From NCBI GenBank assembly GCA_050122535.1, contig JASFIT010000047.1, positions 1-17,502 on the forward strand: a stretch of 17,502 nt of DNA, given 5' to 3'. The notes under the pieces are model-generated. The model worked only from the letters and a program-made list of their open reading frames with translations, made no database searches and had not been told where the DNA came from. The position numbers and the translations under genes were made by a program. Positions 7,962-15,061 of the stretch are shown piece after piece (the first letter of the stretch is position 1; every line of letters starts with the position of its first letter). This stretch comes from JASFEQ01 sp050122535 (GTDB taxonomy: Bacteria > Desulfobacterota > DSM-4660 > Desulfatiglandales > HGW-15).

Positions 7962-7962
7962 G
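7949..7962. promoter_or_regulatory. 14-bp perfect palindrome over the -10 region (candidate operator)
   Basis: CTTTATATATAAAG is a perfect inverted repeat covering the -10 element of the promoter above. A dimeric repressor such as the nearby MarR protein could bind it. Because AT-rich -10 regions easily form palindromes, the assignment is tentative. Confidence 0.35.
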
Positions 7963-8075
7963 TTTTTAAGTGTTATACATCTTTTGATAGCAAGCCTGTA
8001 TGGCTGGATTATCGATACGGAAAAGAATCCTGTCAGAATAGGGCCGAAAATGTAAATTTACGCTGGAGGTAAGCC

Positions 8076-9533
8076 ATGAGCATTAAAGAGAGGCTGGTTG
8101 AAATATTGGGAAATGATCGGGTGTTGGACACCCCCGAAATCCTTGATGCCTATCGCACGGACTATAGCCTTTCCTCTCCAGGGACGCCAACGTATGTAAC
8201 TTATCCCGAGAACAATAAGGAGATTCAGTCCATTGTGGCCATTGCCAACGAGCAGGGGACACCAGTTGTCCCCTGTAGTTCAAGAGTGCATTTCAATGGC
8301 TCCACCATCCCTAAGCAGGGAGGAATCGTCCTTGATTTGAAAAATATGACTAGGGTGTGGGATCTAGACGAACGAAATCGTAAAATCACTGTAGAAGCAG
8401 GGGTAACCTGGAAACAGCTTTATCCCGTTCTGGCAGAAAAGGACCTCATGGTCTGCCCTCCCCTATTGCCCCACGGAGACCGATCGGTTGTCACCACGTT
8501 TCTGGAGCGGGAACCCCTGGTGATCCCCCTTTATGAATATGGTGAACCGATGATGTCCATGGAGGTTGTCTGGCCCAATGGCACATTGTTCAGAACCGGA
8601 TCAGCCAGTGCCCCCACATTCCCCAAGAGCTTTGCGGAAGGCGTCAACCCTCAAGGCCCAGGGGTAATGGACTTTTATCGGCTTCTTCAGGGAGCCCAGG
8701 GTACGATGGGTATCGTCACGTGGGCCATCATAAAGACAGAATATCTCTCGCCTGTGAGTCGATTATTCTTCATTCCCTTCGACAACCTGGCCGATGCCAT
8801 TCGACCGTTATACGCCATCCAGAGAAGGAAGATCGGCTATGAGTGCTTCTTGATGAACAGACTCGATATGGCCCTGATCCTTTCAGAAAACTATCCAGAC
8901 GATTTTGAGCTGAGCATGAACAAACTCCCCGCCTGGACCATCGCATTGGCTCTGCGGGGGGGGAGAAGAAGACCCGAAGAGAAAATCCAATATGAAACAA
9001 ACGCATTAAAGGGCGTTACAAAAGAGTTCAATGGCCTCCCTCTTTTGAATGCCCTGCCTGGCAGTCCACACTCAGCCCTTCGGCTTGCCAACATTCTAAG
9101 AACCCCTTGGCCTGATGAAGAGACTTATTGGAAGCACCAATATCGGGGCAACTGCCAGGACCTATTTTTCATCACCAAGCTCAGCCAAGTCCCAGAGTTT
9201 GTATCGATGATGACCCATTTGGCTGGGCAGATGGACTTCACGCTTGACCATATGGGCGTCTATATCCAGCCCGTTGAAAATGCTCGAAGCTGTCATGTTG
9301 AATTCAACTTGTTTTACGATTCCAGTGACCCTAAAGAGAAAGAGAAGGTGTCCACACTCCATGATGAGGCCGCCAAAGCGATTCAAAAGCAGGGAGGCCT
9401 TTTTACAAGACCTTATGGGTCTTTGGCAGGTCTTGTTTATGAAAAGGCAGCTTCTTACACGGCCATGTTAAAAACGGTAAAAGATATCTTCGACCCAAAT
9501 AATATCATGTGTCCGGGCAACCTCTGTTTCTAG
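8076..9533 (+). CDS. FAD-binding oxidoreductase (VAO/GlcD-like), first gene of right module
   Basis: A 485-residue paralogue of the gene at 2120-3577, the same length and about half identical by eye. The FAD_binding_4 domain spans about residues 37-180 (PVVPCSSRVHFNG, GGIVLDLKNMT) and LLQGAQGTMGIVTWA follows; the C-terminus is FDPNNIMCPGNLCF. The pyrophosphate loop is SSRVHFNG, without the glycine-rich GlcD pattern, but H72 is kept. In the cap domain the stretches YWKHQYRGNCQDLFFI and FTRPYGSLAGLVYE are conserved between copies and are candidates for substrate-site residues. GGAGG lies 6 nt before the ATG. It probably passes electrons from a small organic substrate to the Fe-S protein 55 bp downstream. 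The divergence between copies suggests different substrates or expression conditions rather than a recent duplication. Confidence 0.92.
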   Translation: MSIKERLVEILGNDRVLDTPEILDAYRTDYSLSSPGTPTYVTYPENNKEIQSIVAIANEQGTPVVPCSSRVHFNGSTIPKQGGIVLDLKNMTRVWDLDERNRKITVEAGVTWKQLYPVLAEKDLMVCPPLLPHGDRSVVTTFLEREPLVIPLYEYGEPMMSMEVVWPNGTLFRTGSASAPTFPKSFAEGVNPQGPGVMDFYRLLQGAQGTMGIVTWAIIKTEYLSPVSRLFFIPFDNLADAIRPLYAIQRRKIGYECFLMNRLDMALILSENYPDDFELSMNKLPAWTIALALRGGRRRPEEKIQYETNALKGVTKEFNGLPLLNALPGSPHSALRLANILRTPWPDEETYWKHQYRGNCQDLFFITKLSQVPEFVSMMTHLAGQMDFTLDHMGVYIQPVENARSCHVEFNLFYDSSDPKEKEKVSTLHDEAAKAIQKQGGLFTRPYGSLAGLVYEKAASYTAMLKTVKDIFDPNNIMCPGNLCF

Positions 9534-9588
9534 GTCTGGAAAGAGATACCGCCAATTGAGAAGAGAGATATAGAGGAGGAAATGGGGT

Positions 9589-10863
9589 ATGAAGGATAAT
9601 TACGAGATTACTAACTACACGTACGATATGGACCGATGTATTGGATGCAAGGGATGCGTTTGGGTGGACCATATATATATGCCTAACGTGAGGTTCGGTG
9701 TGAAATGTCCCAGCAACGCCTACAAATTGTTCGACGCCTATGCTGCCATGGGCAGAGAAAAGATCGGACTGGCCCTCTTGTCAGGAGATCTAGATTATTC
9801 ACCCTCGCTTCTGGATGTCATTTACATGTGCCAGCTTTGTGGGGCCTGTGACGCCGGTTGCAAGAGAAACCTGGACCTGGAACCCTTAGCGGCTCTGGAG
9901 TCCTTGAGGGTCAAGTGCGTAAGAGACGGACAGGGCCCATTGCCTGCCCATAAAAAGGTGGCGCAGAATATCGCTGAAAAAGGGAATCGATACGGTGCCC
10001 CGGCTCAAAACCGCTTAGAGTGGATGACGGATGACCTCCGTATCAGCCAGTCAGCAGACATAGTCTATTTTCCTGGTTGTTCCGCATCCTATGTTGAAAA
10101 AGAGATTTCTCAAGCGACTGCCAAAATCCTGAACCAGGCAAATGTAGGATTTGTGACCCTAGAGAAAAATGACTTCTGCTGCGGTCATCCTCTGGTCTCT
10201 GTCGGTCTGGTGGATGAGGCAAAGGAGGTCGCTCAGAAGAACATTCAGACCCTGGCAAAGACGGGTGCTAAGACCATCTTAACAAGTTGTGCAGAGTGCT
10301 ATAAGACATGGATGGTGGATTATCCCAAGCTTTTCTCTAAATCTTATGACGAGATGGATTACAAGGTGCTTCACCTGGTGGAATTGGTGAATAACCTCAT
10401 GAATGATGGGGCTTTGAGCATGAAAAAGGGCCTGGAAATGCGGGTTACCTATCATGATCCATGCCACTTAGGCCGGCAGGGCGAACCTTGGACAGAATGG
10501 GACGGGACTCGGGGTCGTTATGGCATACTGACGCCTAAGAAGAGCTATCGTAGGGGCACAAATGGCGTGTACCAGCCCCCGAGGGATATCCTGGCCAAGA
10601 CGCCTGGGCTGGACGTGGTGGAGATGCCGCGTATGAGAGAAAATGCATTCTGCTGTGGCGCAGGCGGCGGTGTTTCTGACGCCTATCCAGATTTTGCCAT
10701 GTGGTCAGCCGCAGAGAGGCTCTCTGAGGTCCAGTCCGTGGCAGCCGAGGCGGTAGTTTCAGCCTGCCCTTACTGCAAAAAGATGTTTCGTGATGCATCT
10801 GAAGAAAACAAGATGAATATAAAGGTCTTTGATATCTCAGAGATTATATTGGCAAGTCTATAG
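9589..10863 (+). CDS. CCG-domain (GlcF/HdrD-like) iron-sulfur electron-transfer protein, right copy
   Basis: A 424-residue paralogue of the protein at 796-2088. N-terminal ligands are C17, C20, C23 and the displaced C40 (KCPS), then C81, C84, C87, C91 (CQLCGACDAGC). CCG module 1 has C164, C197-C198-G and C234xxC237; module 2 has C292, C355-C356-G and C393xxC396. Every cysteine of the left copy is kept, which argues that all clusters are functional. The start at 9589 has GAGGAGGA 8 nt upstream; an ATG at 9582 is out of frame and too close to that site. It lies between two flavoproteins and ends 22 bp before the next start. As for GlcF/HdrD relatives, an electron-collecting role is expected; the acceptor (menaquinone, ETF or another carrier) is not evident. 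Confidence 0.93.
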   Translation: MKDNYEITNYTYDMDRCIGCKGCVWVDHIYMPNVRFGVKCPSNAYKLFDAYAAMGREKIGLALLSGDLDYSPSLLDVIYMCQLCGACDAGCKRNLDLEPLAALESLRVKCVRDGQGPLPAHKKVAQNIAEKGNRYGAPAQNRLEWMTDDLRISQSADIVYFPGCSASYVEKEISQATAKILNQANVGFVTLEKNDFCCGHPLVSVGLVDEAKEVAQKNIQTLAKTGAKTILTSCAECYKTWMVDYPKLFSKSYDEMDYKVLHLVELVNNLMNDGALSMKKGLEMRVTYHDPCHLGRQGEPWTEWDGTRGRYGILTPKKSYRRGTNGVYQPPRDILAKTPGLDVVEMPRMRENAFCCGAGGGVSDAYPDFAMWSAAERLSEVQSVAAEAVVSACPYCKKMFRDASEENKMNIKVFDISEIILASL

Positions 10864-10885
10864 CGAAAGAACGGAGGCGTTTCTT

Positions 10886-12460
10886 ATGGGTATACCACAG
10901 GAAGCATACAAGGCGATAGAAGACATTGTTGGTCCGAAATATATCACGGATGACCCGGTCATCGCTCGTGCCTATCTGGGTCGACTTGGGCATGGAAAGG
11001 ATACGGGAATTGATCTTCAGATGAATCTTCCTCCTGCCTGCGTTGTGTTACCGAGAACCACCCAAGAGGTCCAGGCCATCATTAAGGTGGCATACAGGTA
11101 CAAAGTCAACTATGTACCGGCCAGCACTTTTTGGATCTCTCACTGCGCTGCAAAAAGGCCCAATAGTATCTTGCTGGATTTGAAGAGAATGAACGATCTG
11201 GAGATTGATGAAGAGAACATGTATGCGGTCGTGGGGCCAGGCGTTATTTACTCCCAGCTGCAAGAGGAGGCCATGAAGCGGGGCCTCTATACGACCGTTC
11301 CGGGAGGTGGCGCACAGGTCTCTGTGCTGGCCAACCACATCAACTGGGGGCTTTCTCCCCTCAACTACCGCAATGGCATTCCTGGACGACGGTTGATGGC
11401 AGCGGAATGGGTCCTGCCCAACGGAGAACTTGTAAAGCTGGGCTCCCTGAGCTTGCAGAATGACCCCTTTCATGGAGAGGGGCCTGGACCTGACCTACGA
11501 GGGGCCCTGAGGGGCTGGATCGGTTGGTTTGGGGCCATGGGCGTGGTCACAAAGCTTTCTGTGAAATTGTTTCCCTTTCAGACAGAGAGGCTTGAACCCG
11601 TCGGCATCAGCCCCCATACGGCGCTCCAGTTTCCCACGAATAGGATGCGTTGGTATAACTACAGGGTGCCAAGCCGCGAAGCGCTCGTGGACGTGATGTA
11701 TGAAATTGGCAAGGCAGAGATATCGGCCGCTGTGACCAAGGTGCCAATCCAGTGGAGGTATATAGCCAAGGCCACCTGCAAAGAAGAATTCTGGGAAGGC
11801 TATGATACGGATGAAGCCAGGAGCCAAATAGGCAATACGCATATCTGCCGCGTCCTCCTTGTTGGTTATACATCGGAAGAGCAACTGGAATATGAGGAAA
11901 GGGTTTTGACGGACATCATGGAGGAGTACGGAGGGAAATTGGGCCGAACCCGACAGAGCGATGAATCATGGATTAAGAATGCTGATTCCGCTGGTATGTG
12001 GTGGATGACGGGTGCATATACCTCCGTCCAAGTCACTGTGGACACCCTGGATTGTGGCGTCAAGGGGGGTGAAGCCTTTGCAGAGGCCAAAAAGGATTAC
12101 ACGCCGCCCCTTATGGATGATTATGGGGAACCGGGGTGGTTCCAGGTGAGCGAACTGGGTCATATGGGCTATCTGGAATTCTTGAACTATTGGGATCCGG
12201 ATGATGAGGATCTTGAGAAAAAAGATATATGGGTCTATATCACTGTGCCCAAGCTAGATATTGAATTCGGCCTATTCAACGGCTTCAATATCTACACCAG
12301 CCCCATGAATATGACAGGCAAGGCCTTCGGTCCGAATTGCAAGGACTGGTTCGAAAAATTGAAACAAACCTATGACCCCGCCAGAATATCTAACATTCCG
12401 GTGCCCTGGGATGTGGATGAGTTTGTTGAACATGTTGATTTCATAAAGAAAGACTGGTAG
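10886..12460 (+). CDS. FAD-binding oxidoreductase, third gene of right module
   Basis: A 524-residue protein with an FAD_binding_4 region at about residues 48-230 (VVLPRTTQEVQAI, SILLDLKRMNDLEID, TTVPGGGAQVSVLANH, FGAMGVVTKLSVKLFP). The frame extends upstream to 10829, but the ATG at 10886 is chosen because it has GGAGG 8 nt ahead and matches the N-terminus of the left copy. The pyrophosphate loop reads ASTFWISHCAAKRPNS, far from the glycine-rich consensus. The C-terminal half has no motif I can name and lacks the DPxxIxxPG ending of GlcD-like proteins, closing with YDPARISNIPVPWDVDEF. It is much longer than GlcE (about 350 residues). It could be a second flavin site or a flavin-fold subunit. 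It is the last gene of its module, followed by about 350 bp of regulatory sequence. Confidence 0.9.
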   Translation: MGIPQEAYKAIEDIVGPKYITDDPVIARAYLGRLGHGKDTGIDLQMNLPPACVVLPRTTQEVQAIIKVAYRYKVNYVPASTFWISHCAAKRPNSILLDLKRMNDLEIDEENMYAVVGPGVIYSQLQEEAMKRGLYTTVPGGGAQVSVLANHINWGLSPLNYRNGIPGRRLMAAEWVLPNGELVKLGSLSLQNDPFHGEGPGPDLRGALRGWIGWFGAMGVVTKLSVKLFPFQTERLEPVGISPHTALQFPTNRMRWYNYRVPSREALVDVMYEIGKAEISAAVTKVPIQWRYIAKATCKEEFWEGYDTDEARSQIGNTHICRVLLVGYTSEEQLEYEERVLTDIMEEYGGKLGRTRQSDESWIKNADSAGMWWMTGAYTSVQVTVDTLDCGVKGGEAFAEAKKDYTPPLMDDYGEPGWFQVSELGHMGYLEFLNYWDPDDEDLEKKDIWVYITVPKLDIEFGLFNGFNIYTSPMNMTGKAFGPNCKDWFEKLKQTYDPARISNIPVPWDVDEFVEHVDFIKKDW

Positions 12461-12600
12461 CCCCTGCCAAATCTGTGCCGAAATCAGCTGTATCATTGGG
12501 CCCCCTCCTCCAGGGCTCCTGAGCGTGCCCCGAAAACCACCAACTGGTGATCGACAAGAAAGAAGCCAAATGAGCAATAAACGCTCGTTTTAATTCTGAA

Positions 12601-12630
12601 GAAAAAAAGCGATCGATCGTATTTTTTTCT
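12601..12630. promoter_or_regulatory. Palindromic operator copy 1, flanked by A and T tracts
   Basis: The core CGATCGATCG at 12610-12619 is a perfect palindrome, preceded by an A7 tract and followed by a T7 tract ending just before the -35 box. The core plus TA recurs at 12769-12780, which favours a regulator site, most simply for the TetR protein encoded next door. The A-tract/T-tract symmetry could also act as a weak two-way terminator for the upstream module; the stem is short and leaves little room for a loop. Confidence 0.6.
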
Positions 12631-12659
12631 TGACAAAATCTTCTGCTCGGATAGATATT
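12630..12659 (+). promoter_or_regulatory. Candidate promoter for tetR and the hydratase/reductase genes
   Basis: A perfect TTGACA at 12630-12635 follows operator copy 1. The best -10 is GATATT at 12654-12659 (18 nt spacer, four of six consensus bases). The weak -10 and long leader (about 145 nt) are compatible with regulated expression. The promoter lies between the two palindromes. Confidence 0.5.
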
Positions 12660-12767
12660 AGGGCGGATTCGAGGAGGATGAGGCCATCTCGAGCGTCCCT
12701 CCCAGGTAATAGGCAAAAAAGAAGTTTTATGAGTAAGTTGAGGCTTATTTTGATTAAAAATTAAGTA

Positions 12768-12779
12768 ACGATCGATCGT
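12768..12779. promoter_or_regulatory. Palindromic operator copy 2
   Basis: ACGATCGATCGT is a perfect 12-bp palindrome ending 30 bp before the tetR ATG. Its centre is 159 bp from that of copy 1, about 15 helical turns, so both sites could face the same side of the helix. It has no flanking T tract, which supports the operator reading for the pair. Confidence 0.6.
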
Positions 12780-12809
12780 ATCTCACCTACGTTGAAAGAA
12801 GAGTCAAAA

Positions 12810-13430
12810 ATGAGAAGTTCTCCTTCCATAAAAAAACACGAGAGGAGCCAGGACACGATAGAAAAGATTCTTAAGGAGGCCGTTGATCTTTTCTTTGAGT
12901 ACGGATTTGCCAGGACCTCCACGAGACAGCTGGTCGGAAGAGTGGGGATGAGCAGTTCTGCCATTTACAATCATTTCGAGAATAAGGAGGAAATCCTTTT
13001 CACCATTATTCAAAGGGCGAGTGACAAGGTCCTGTATACCCTGAAACGGGTCATTGAGACACACGATGATCCTGAGGAGTGTCTGAAGCAAATGATCTCA
13101 AGGCAACTCTACCTCTTCGAGGACAGTGCGATAAAGAAAGAAATCGCCATATTCATTGATGAACTCTATCAGCTCCCCGAGGATCTCAGGGCAATCTGCA
13201 ACAAACAGCATCGGGAGGTCTTTGATCTTTTCAAAGCTAAGATTAATGAACTTAAGAACAAAGAGATCAGTAATTCCATAAATGATGTTGTGGCCACCTT
13301 TGGTATCCTAGGCGCAATGAATTGGGTGTATCACTGGTTCAGGAATAATGGGCGCCTTTCTATTGAAGAGATAGCAGATGAGCTCATTAAGCTATTGTTT
13401 AATGGTCTCATTAGGGCGAATAAGACTTAG
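12810..13430 (+). CDS. TetR-family transcriptional regulator
   Basis: A 206-residue regulator. The TetR helix-turn-helix lies at about residues 16-60, with YGFARTSTRQLVGRVGMSSS and AIYNHFENKEEIL, a textbook pattern. The ligand-binding part ends WVYHWFRNNGRLSIEEIADE, resembling TetR members of the KstR2-like C-terminal type that often sense acyl-CoA thioesters. The ATG at 12810 with a GAAAGAAGAG purine-rich site is preferred over the upstream TTG at 12792. It lies 47 bp ahead of two enoyl-CoA hydratase genes on the same strand and downstream of the paired palindromes, so autoregulation and control of the reductase operon are likely. A CoA-thioester intermediate of the pathway as inducer is inference. 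Confidence 0.93.
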   Translation: MRSSPSIKKHERSQDTIEKILKEAVDLFFEYGFARTSTRQLVGRVGMSSSAIYNHFENKEEILFTIIQRASDKVLYTLKRVIETHDDPEECLKQMISRQLYLFEDSAIKKEIAIFIDELYQLPEDLRAICNKQHREVFDLFKAKINELKNKEISNSINDVVATFGILGAMNWVYHWFRNNGRLSIEEIADELIKLLFNGLIRANKT

Positions 13431-13477
13431 GCTCTCAAAAAGAAGGCTTCAAAACAGAGGAGGAAAGCTGCTGAAAA

Positions 13478-14227
13478 ATGACCTCTCAAGATGTCCTATC
13501 GAAGAAGGTGGAAGACCATATAGCGTTTCTAACCTTGAACCGTCCTGAGCAGGCCAATTCTCTGAACAAGGCCCTTTTTCTGGCACTCAGAAGTGAGATG
13601 GAGGCCTTAGAATATGAGGATGATGTGAGAGTCATCGTGATTACGGGTGCAGGCAAAAAGGCCTTCTGCGCGGGGATTGACCTGAAAGAACGCGCGCAGA
13701 TGCCAAAAAATGAGATCCTTTCATTTAGAGACCAACACATTAAGCCCTGCTTTGATTCCTTAAGGAAGTCTACCAAGCCCCTAATTGCCGCAGTCAACGG
13801 GGTAGCCCTTGGCGGTGGAGCCGAACTGGCCCTGGCATGTGATATGAGGATCGCCTCTTCCAAGGCAAAGTTGGCTCAGTCCGAGATCAGGTGGGGGATG
13901 ATTCCAGCTTGCGGGGCCTGTCAGCGCCTGCGCATGATTATTGGAATTGGGAGGGCCAAAGAGATCATATTCACAGGCAGGGCGGTCGAGGCCAAAGAGG
14001 CCCTGCAATGGGGCATATACAATAGGGTAGTCCCTGAGAAGGACTTGATGGAAGAAACCAAGAAACTCGCCTCACAAATCGCCAAAAATTCCCCAGTGGC
14101 TGTGAAACAGGCCAAGAAGGCCATCGACATGGGTGCCCATATCTCGGAGGCCCTTGAGTTTGAATTTGAGGCCTCCAAGGCCTGTTACTTCGCTGGTGAA
14201 GCCATGACTAAGCCAGAAAAATTCTAA
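13478..14227 (+). CDS. Enoyl-CoA hydratase/isomerase (crotonase) family protein 1
   Basis: A 249-residue crotonase-fold protein. The oxyanion-hole segment FCAGIDL (A65, G66) and LGGGAELALACD are intact, and both acidic catalytic positions of enoyl-CoA hydratase are present as E116 and E136 (AQSEIRWG). The loop after the second Glu, normally IPGxGGTQRL, is IPACGACQRL. The C-terminus is about a dozen residues shorter than usual, ending TKPEKF without the EKRKPxFxGR tail seen in its neighbour. These changes may alter substrate choice, for example to a cyclic dienoyl-CoA, but the reaction cannot be fixed from sequence. GAGGAGGA lies a rather long 13 nt before the ATG; an in-frame stop just upstream excludes an earlier start. 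Its TAA lies 23 nt before the preferred start of the next gene. Confidence 0.92.
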   Translation: MTSQDVLSKKVEDHIAFLTLNRPEQANSLNKALFLALRSEMEALEYEDDVRVIVITGAGKKAFCAGIDLKERAQMPKNEILSFRDQHIKPCFDSLRKSTKPLIAAVNGVALGGGAELALACDMRIASSKAKLAQSEIRWGMIPACGACQRLRMIIGIGRAKEIIFTGRAVEAKEALQWGIYNRVVPEKDLMEETKKLASQIAKNSPVAVKQAKKAIDMGAHISEALEFEFEASKACYFAGEAMTKPEKF

Positions 14228-14250
14228 TGATGAGAAAGGATGGAAAAAAC

Positions 14251-15033
14251 ATGGATTATCAAAATGTCACTTTTGAAATTAAGGAGGAGATCGGACTCTT
14301 AACGATCAATCGCCCCAAGAAATTGAATGCGCTCAATCACGCCACCATGGACGAAATTCAGGATGTCATTGGCCTGGTCAAGGCCAATCAGGCGTTGAGA
14401 GTCCTGATCATTACCGGAGCTGGGGATAAAGCCTTTGTGGCCGGTGCAGATGTCTCTGAGTTTGTTGATCTCGATCTAAATGAGGGATTTGATTTTACCC
14501 GGAAAGGAAACCTCATATTCCGAGCACTAGAATATCTGCAACTCCCATCCATTGCCGCCGTCAATGGCTTGGCATTGGGGGGAGGTTGTGAATTGGCCAT
14601 GGCCTGCACCTTCCGGATAGTCTCCGATAATGCCAGATTGGGCCTGCCAGAGCTTGGTTTGGGCGTCATTCCTGGATATGGCGGCACACAAAGGCTGGCC
14701 CGGATGATCGGGAAGAGCCGGGCACTGTGGCTCATGTTGACAGGGGAGATGATGGGGGCTGAGGAGGCACTTATGACGGGTTGGGCCAATAGGGTCGTAA
14801 AGCCTGAGGCGCTTATGGATGAGGCCTTTAAGGTGGCAAAAACCATCAGCACCAAGGGCCCCTTGGCCGTAAAATACGCCCTTGTTGCTGCCAATCATGG
14901 AACAGAAACGGATCTGGATACAGGATTAGTTATTGAATCGGCCATGACCAGTTTGGTCTTGGCAAGCGAGGACAAAAAGGAGGGTGTTTCATCCTTTTTG
15001 GAGAAACGGAAACCCGTGTTCAAGGGAAGATAA
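14251..15033 (+). CDS. Enoyl-CoA hydratase/isomerase (crotonase) family protein 2
   Basis: A 260-residue protein with all classic enoyl-CoA hydratase features: FVAGADVSE (oxyanion hole), LGGGCELAMAC with E114, GLPELGLGVIPGYGGTQRL with E134, and the tail EKRKPVFKGR. The frame opens at 14227, overlapping the stop of the previous gene, but the ATG at 14251 is preferred because it has AAGGA 10 nt upstream and the extra eight residues do not resemble a family N-terminus. It probably hydrates a linear or cyclic enoyl-CoA to a 3-hydroxyacyl-CoA. With the preceding crotonase and following reductase subunits it forms a tight operon. No hydroxyacyl-CoA dehydrogenase or ring hydrolase is present in the window. 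Confidence 0.94.
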   Translation: MDYQNVTFEIKEEIGLLTINRPKKLNALNHATMDEIQDVIGLVKANQALRVLIITGAGDKAFVAGADVSEFVDLDLNEGFDFTRKGNLIFRALEYLQLPSIAAVNGLALGGGCELAMACTFRIVSDNARLGLPELGLGVIPGYGGTQRLARMIGKSRALWLMLTGEMMGAEEALMTGWANRVVKPEALMDEAFKVAKTISTKGPLAVKYALVAANHGTETDLDTGLVIESAMTSLVLASEDKKEGVSSFLEKRKPVFKGR

Positions 15034-15061
15034 ATATTAATAATAAGGAGTGGAGGGCAAA

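Noticed and set aside
7815..8072. 85-codon plus-strand open frame upstream of the right FAD module
   Set aside because: It runs through the TTGACA/TATATA promoter and the leader of the next gene, has no ribosome site and resembles nothing known.
10829..10885. Upstream extension of the third FAD gene of the right module
   Set aside because: The extension overlaps the Fe-S gene and is absent from the left copy, and a good ribosome site precedes the ATG at 10886.
12587..12602. GAGC/GCTC hairpin followed by TTTT as terminator of the right FAD module
   Set aside because: The stem is only about four base pairs with a seven-base loop and a short T run; too weak to call.
14388..14894. 168-codon minus-strand open frame
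   Set aside because: Antisense shadow of the second crotonase, a common effect of this codon usage.
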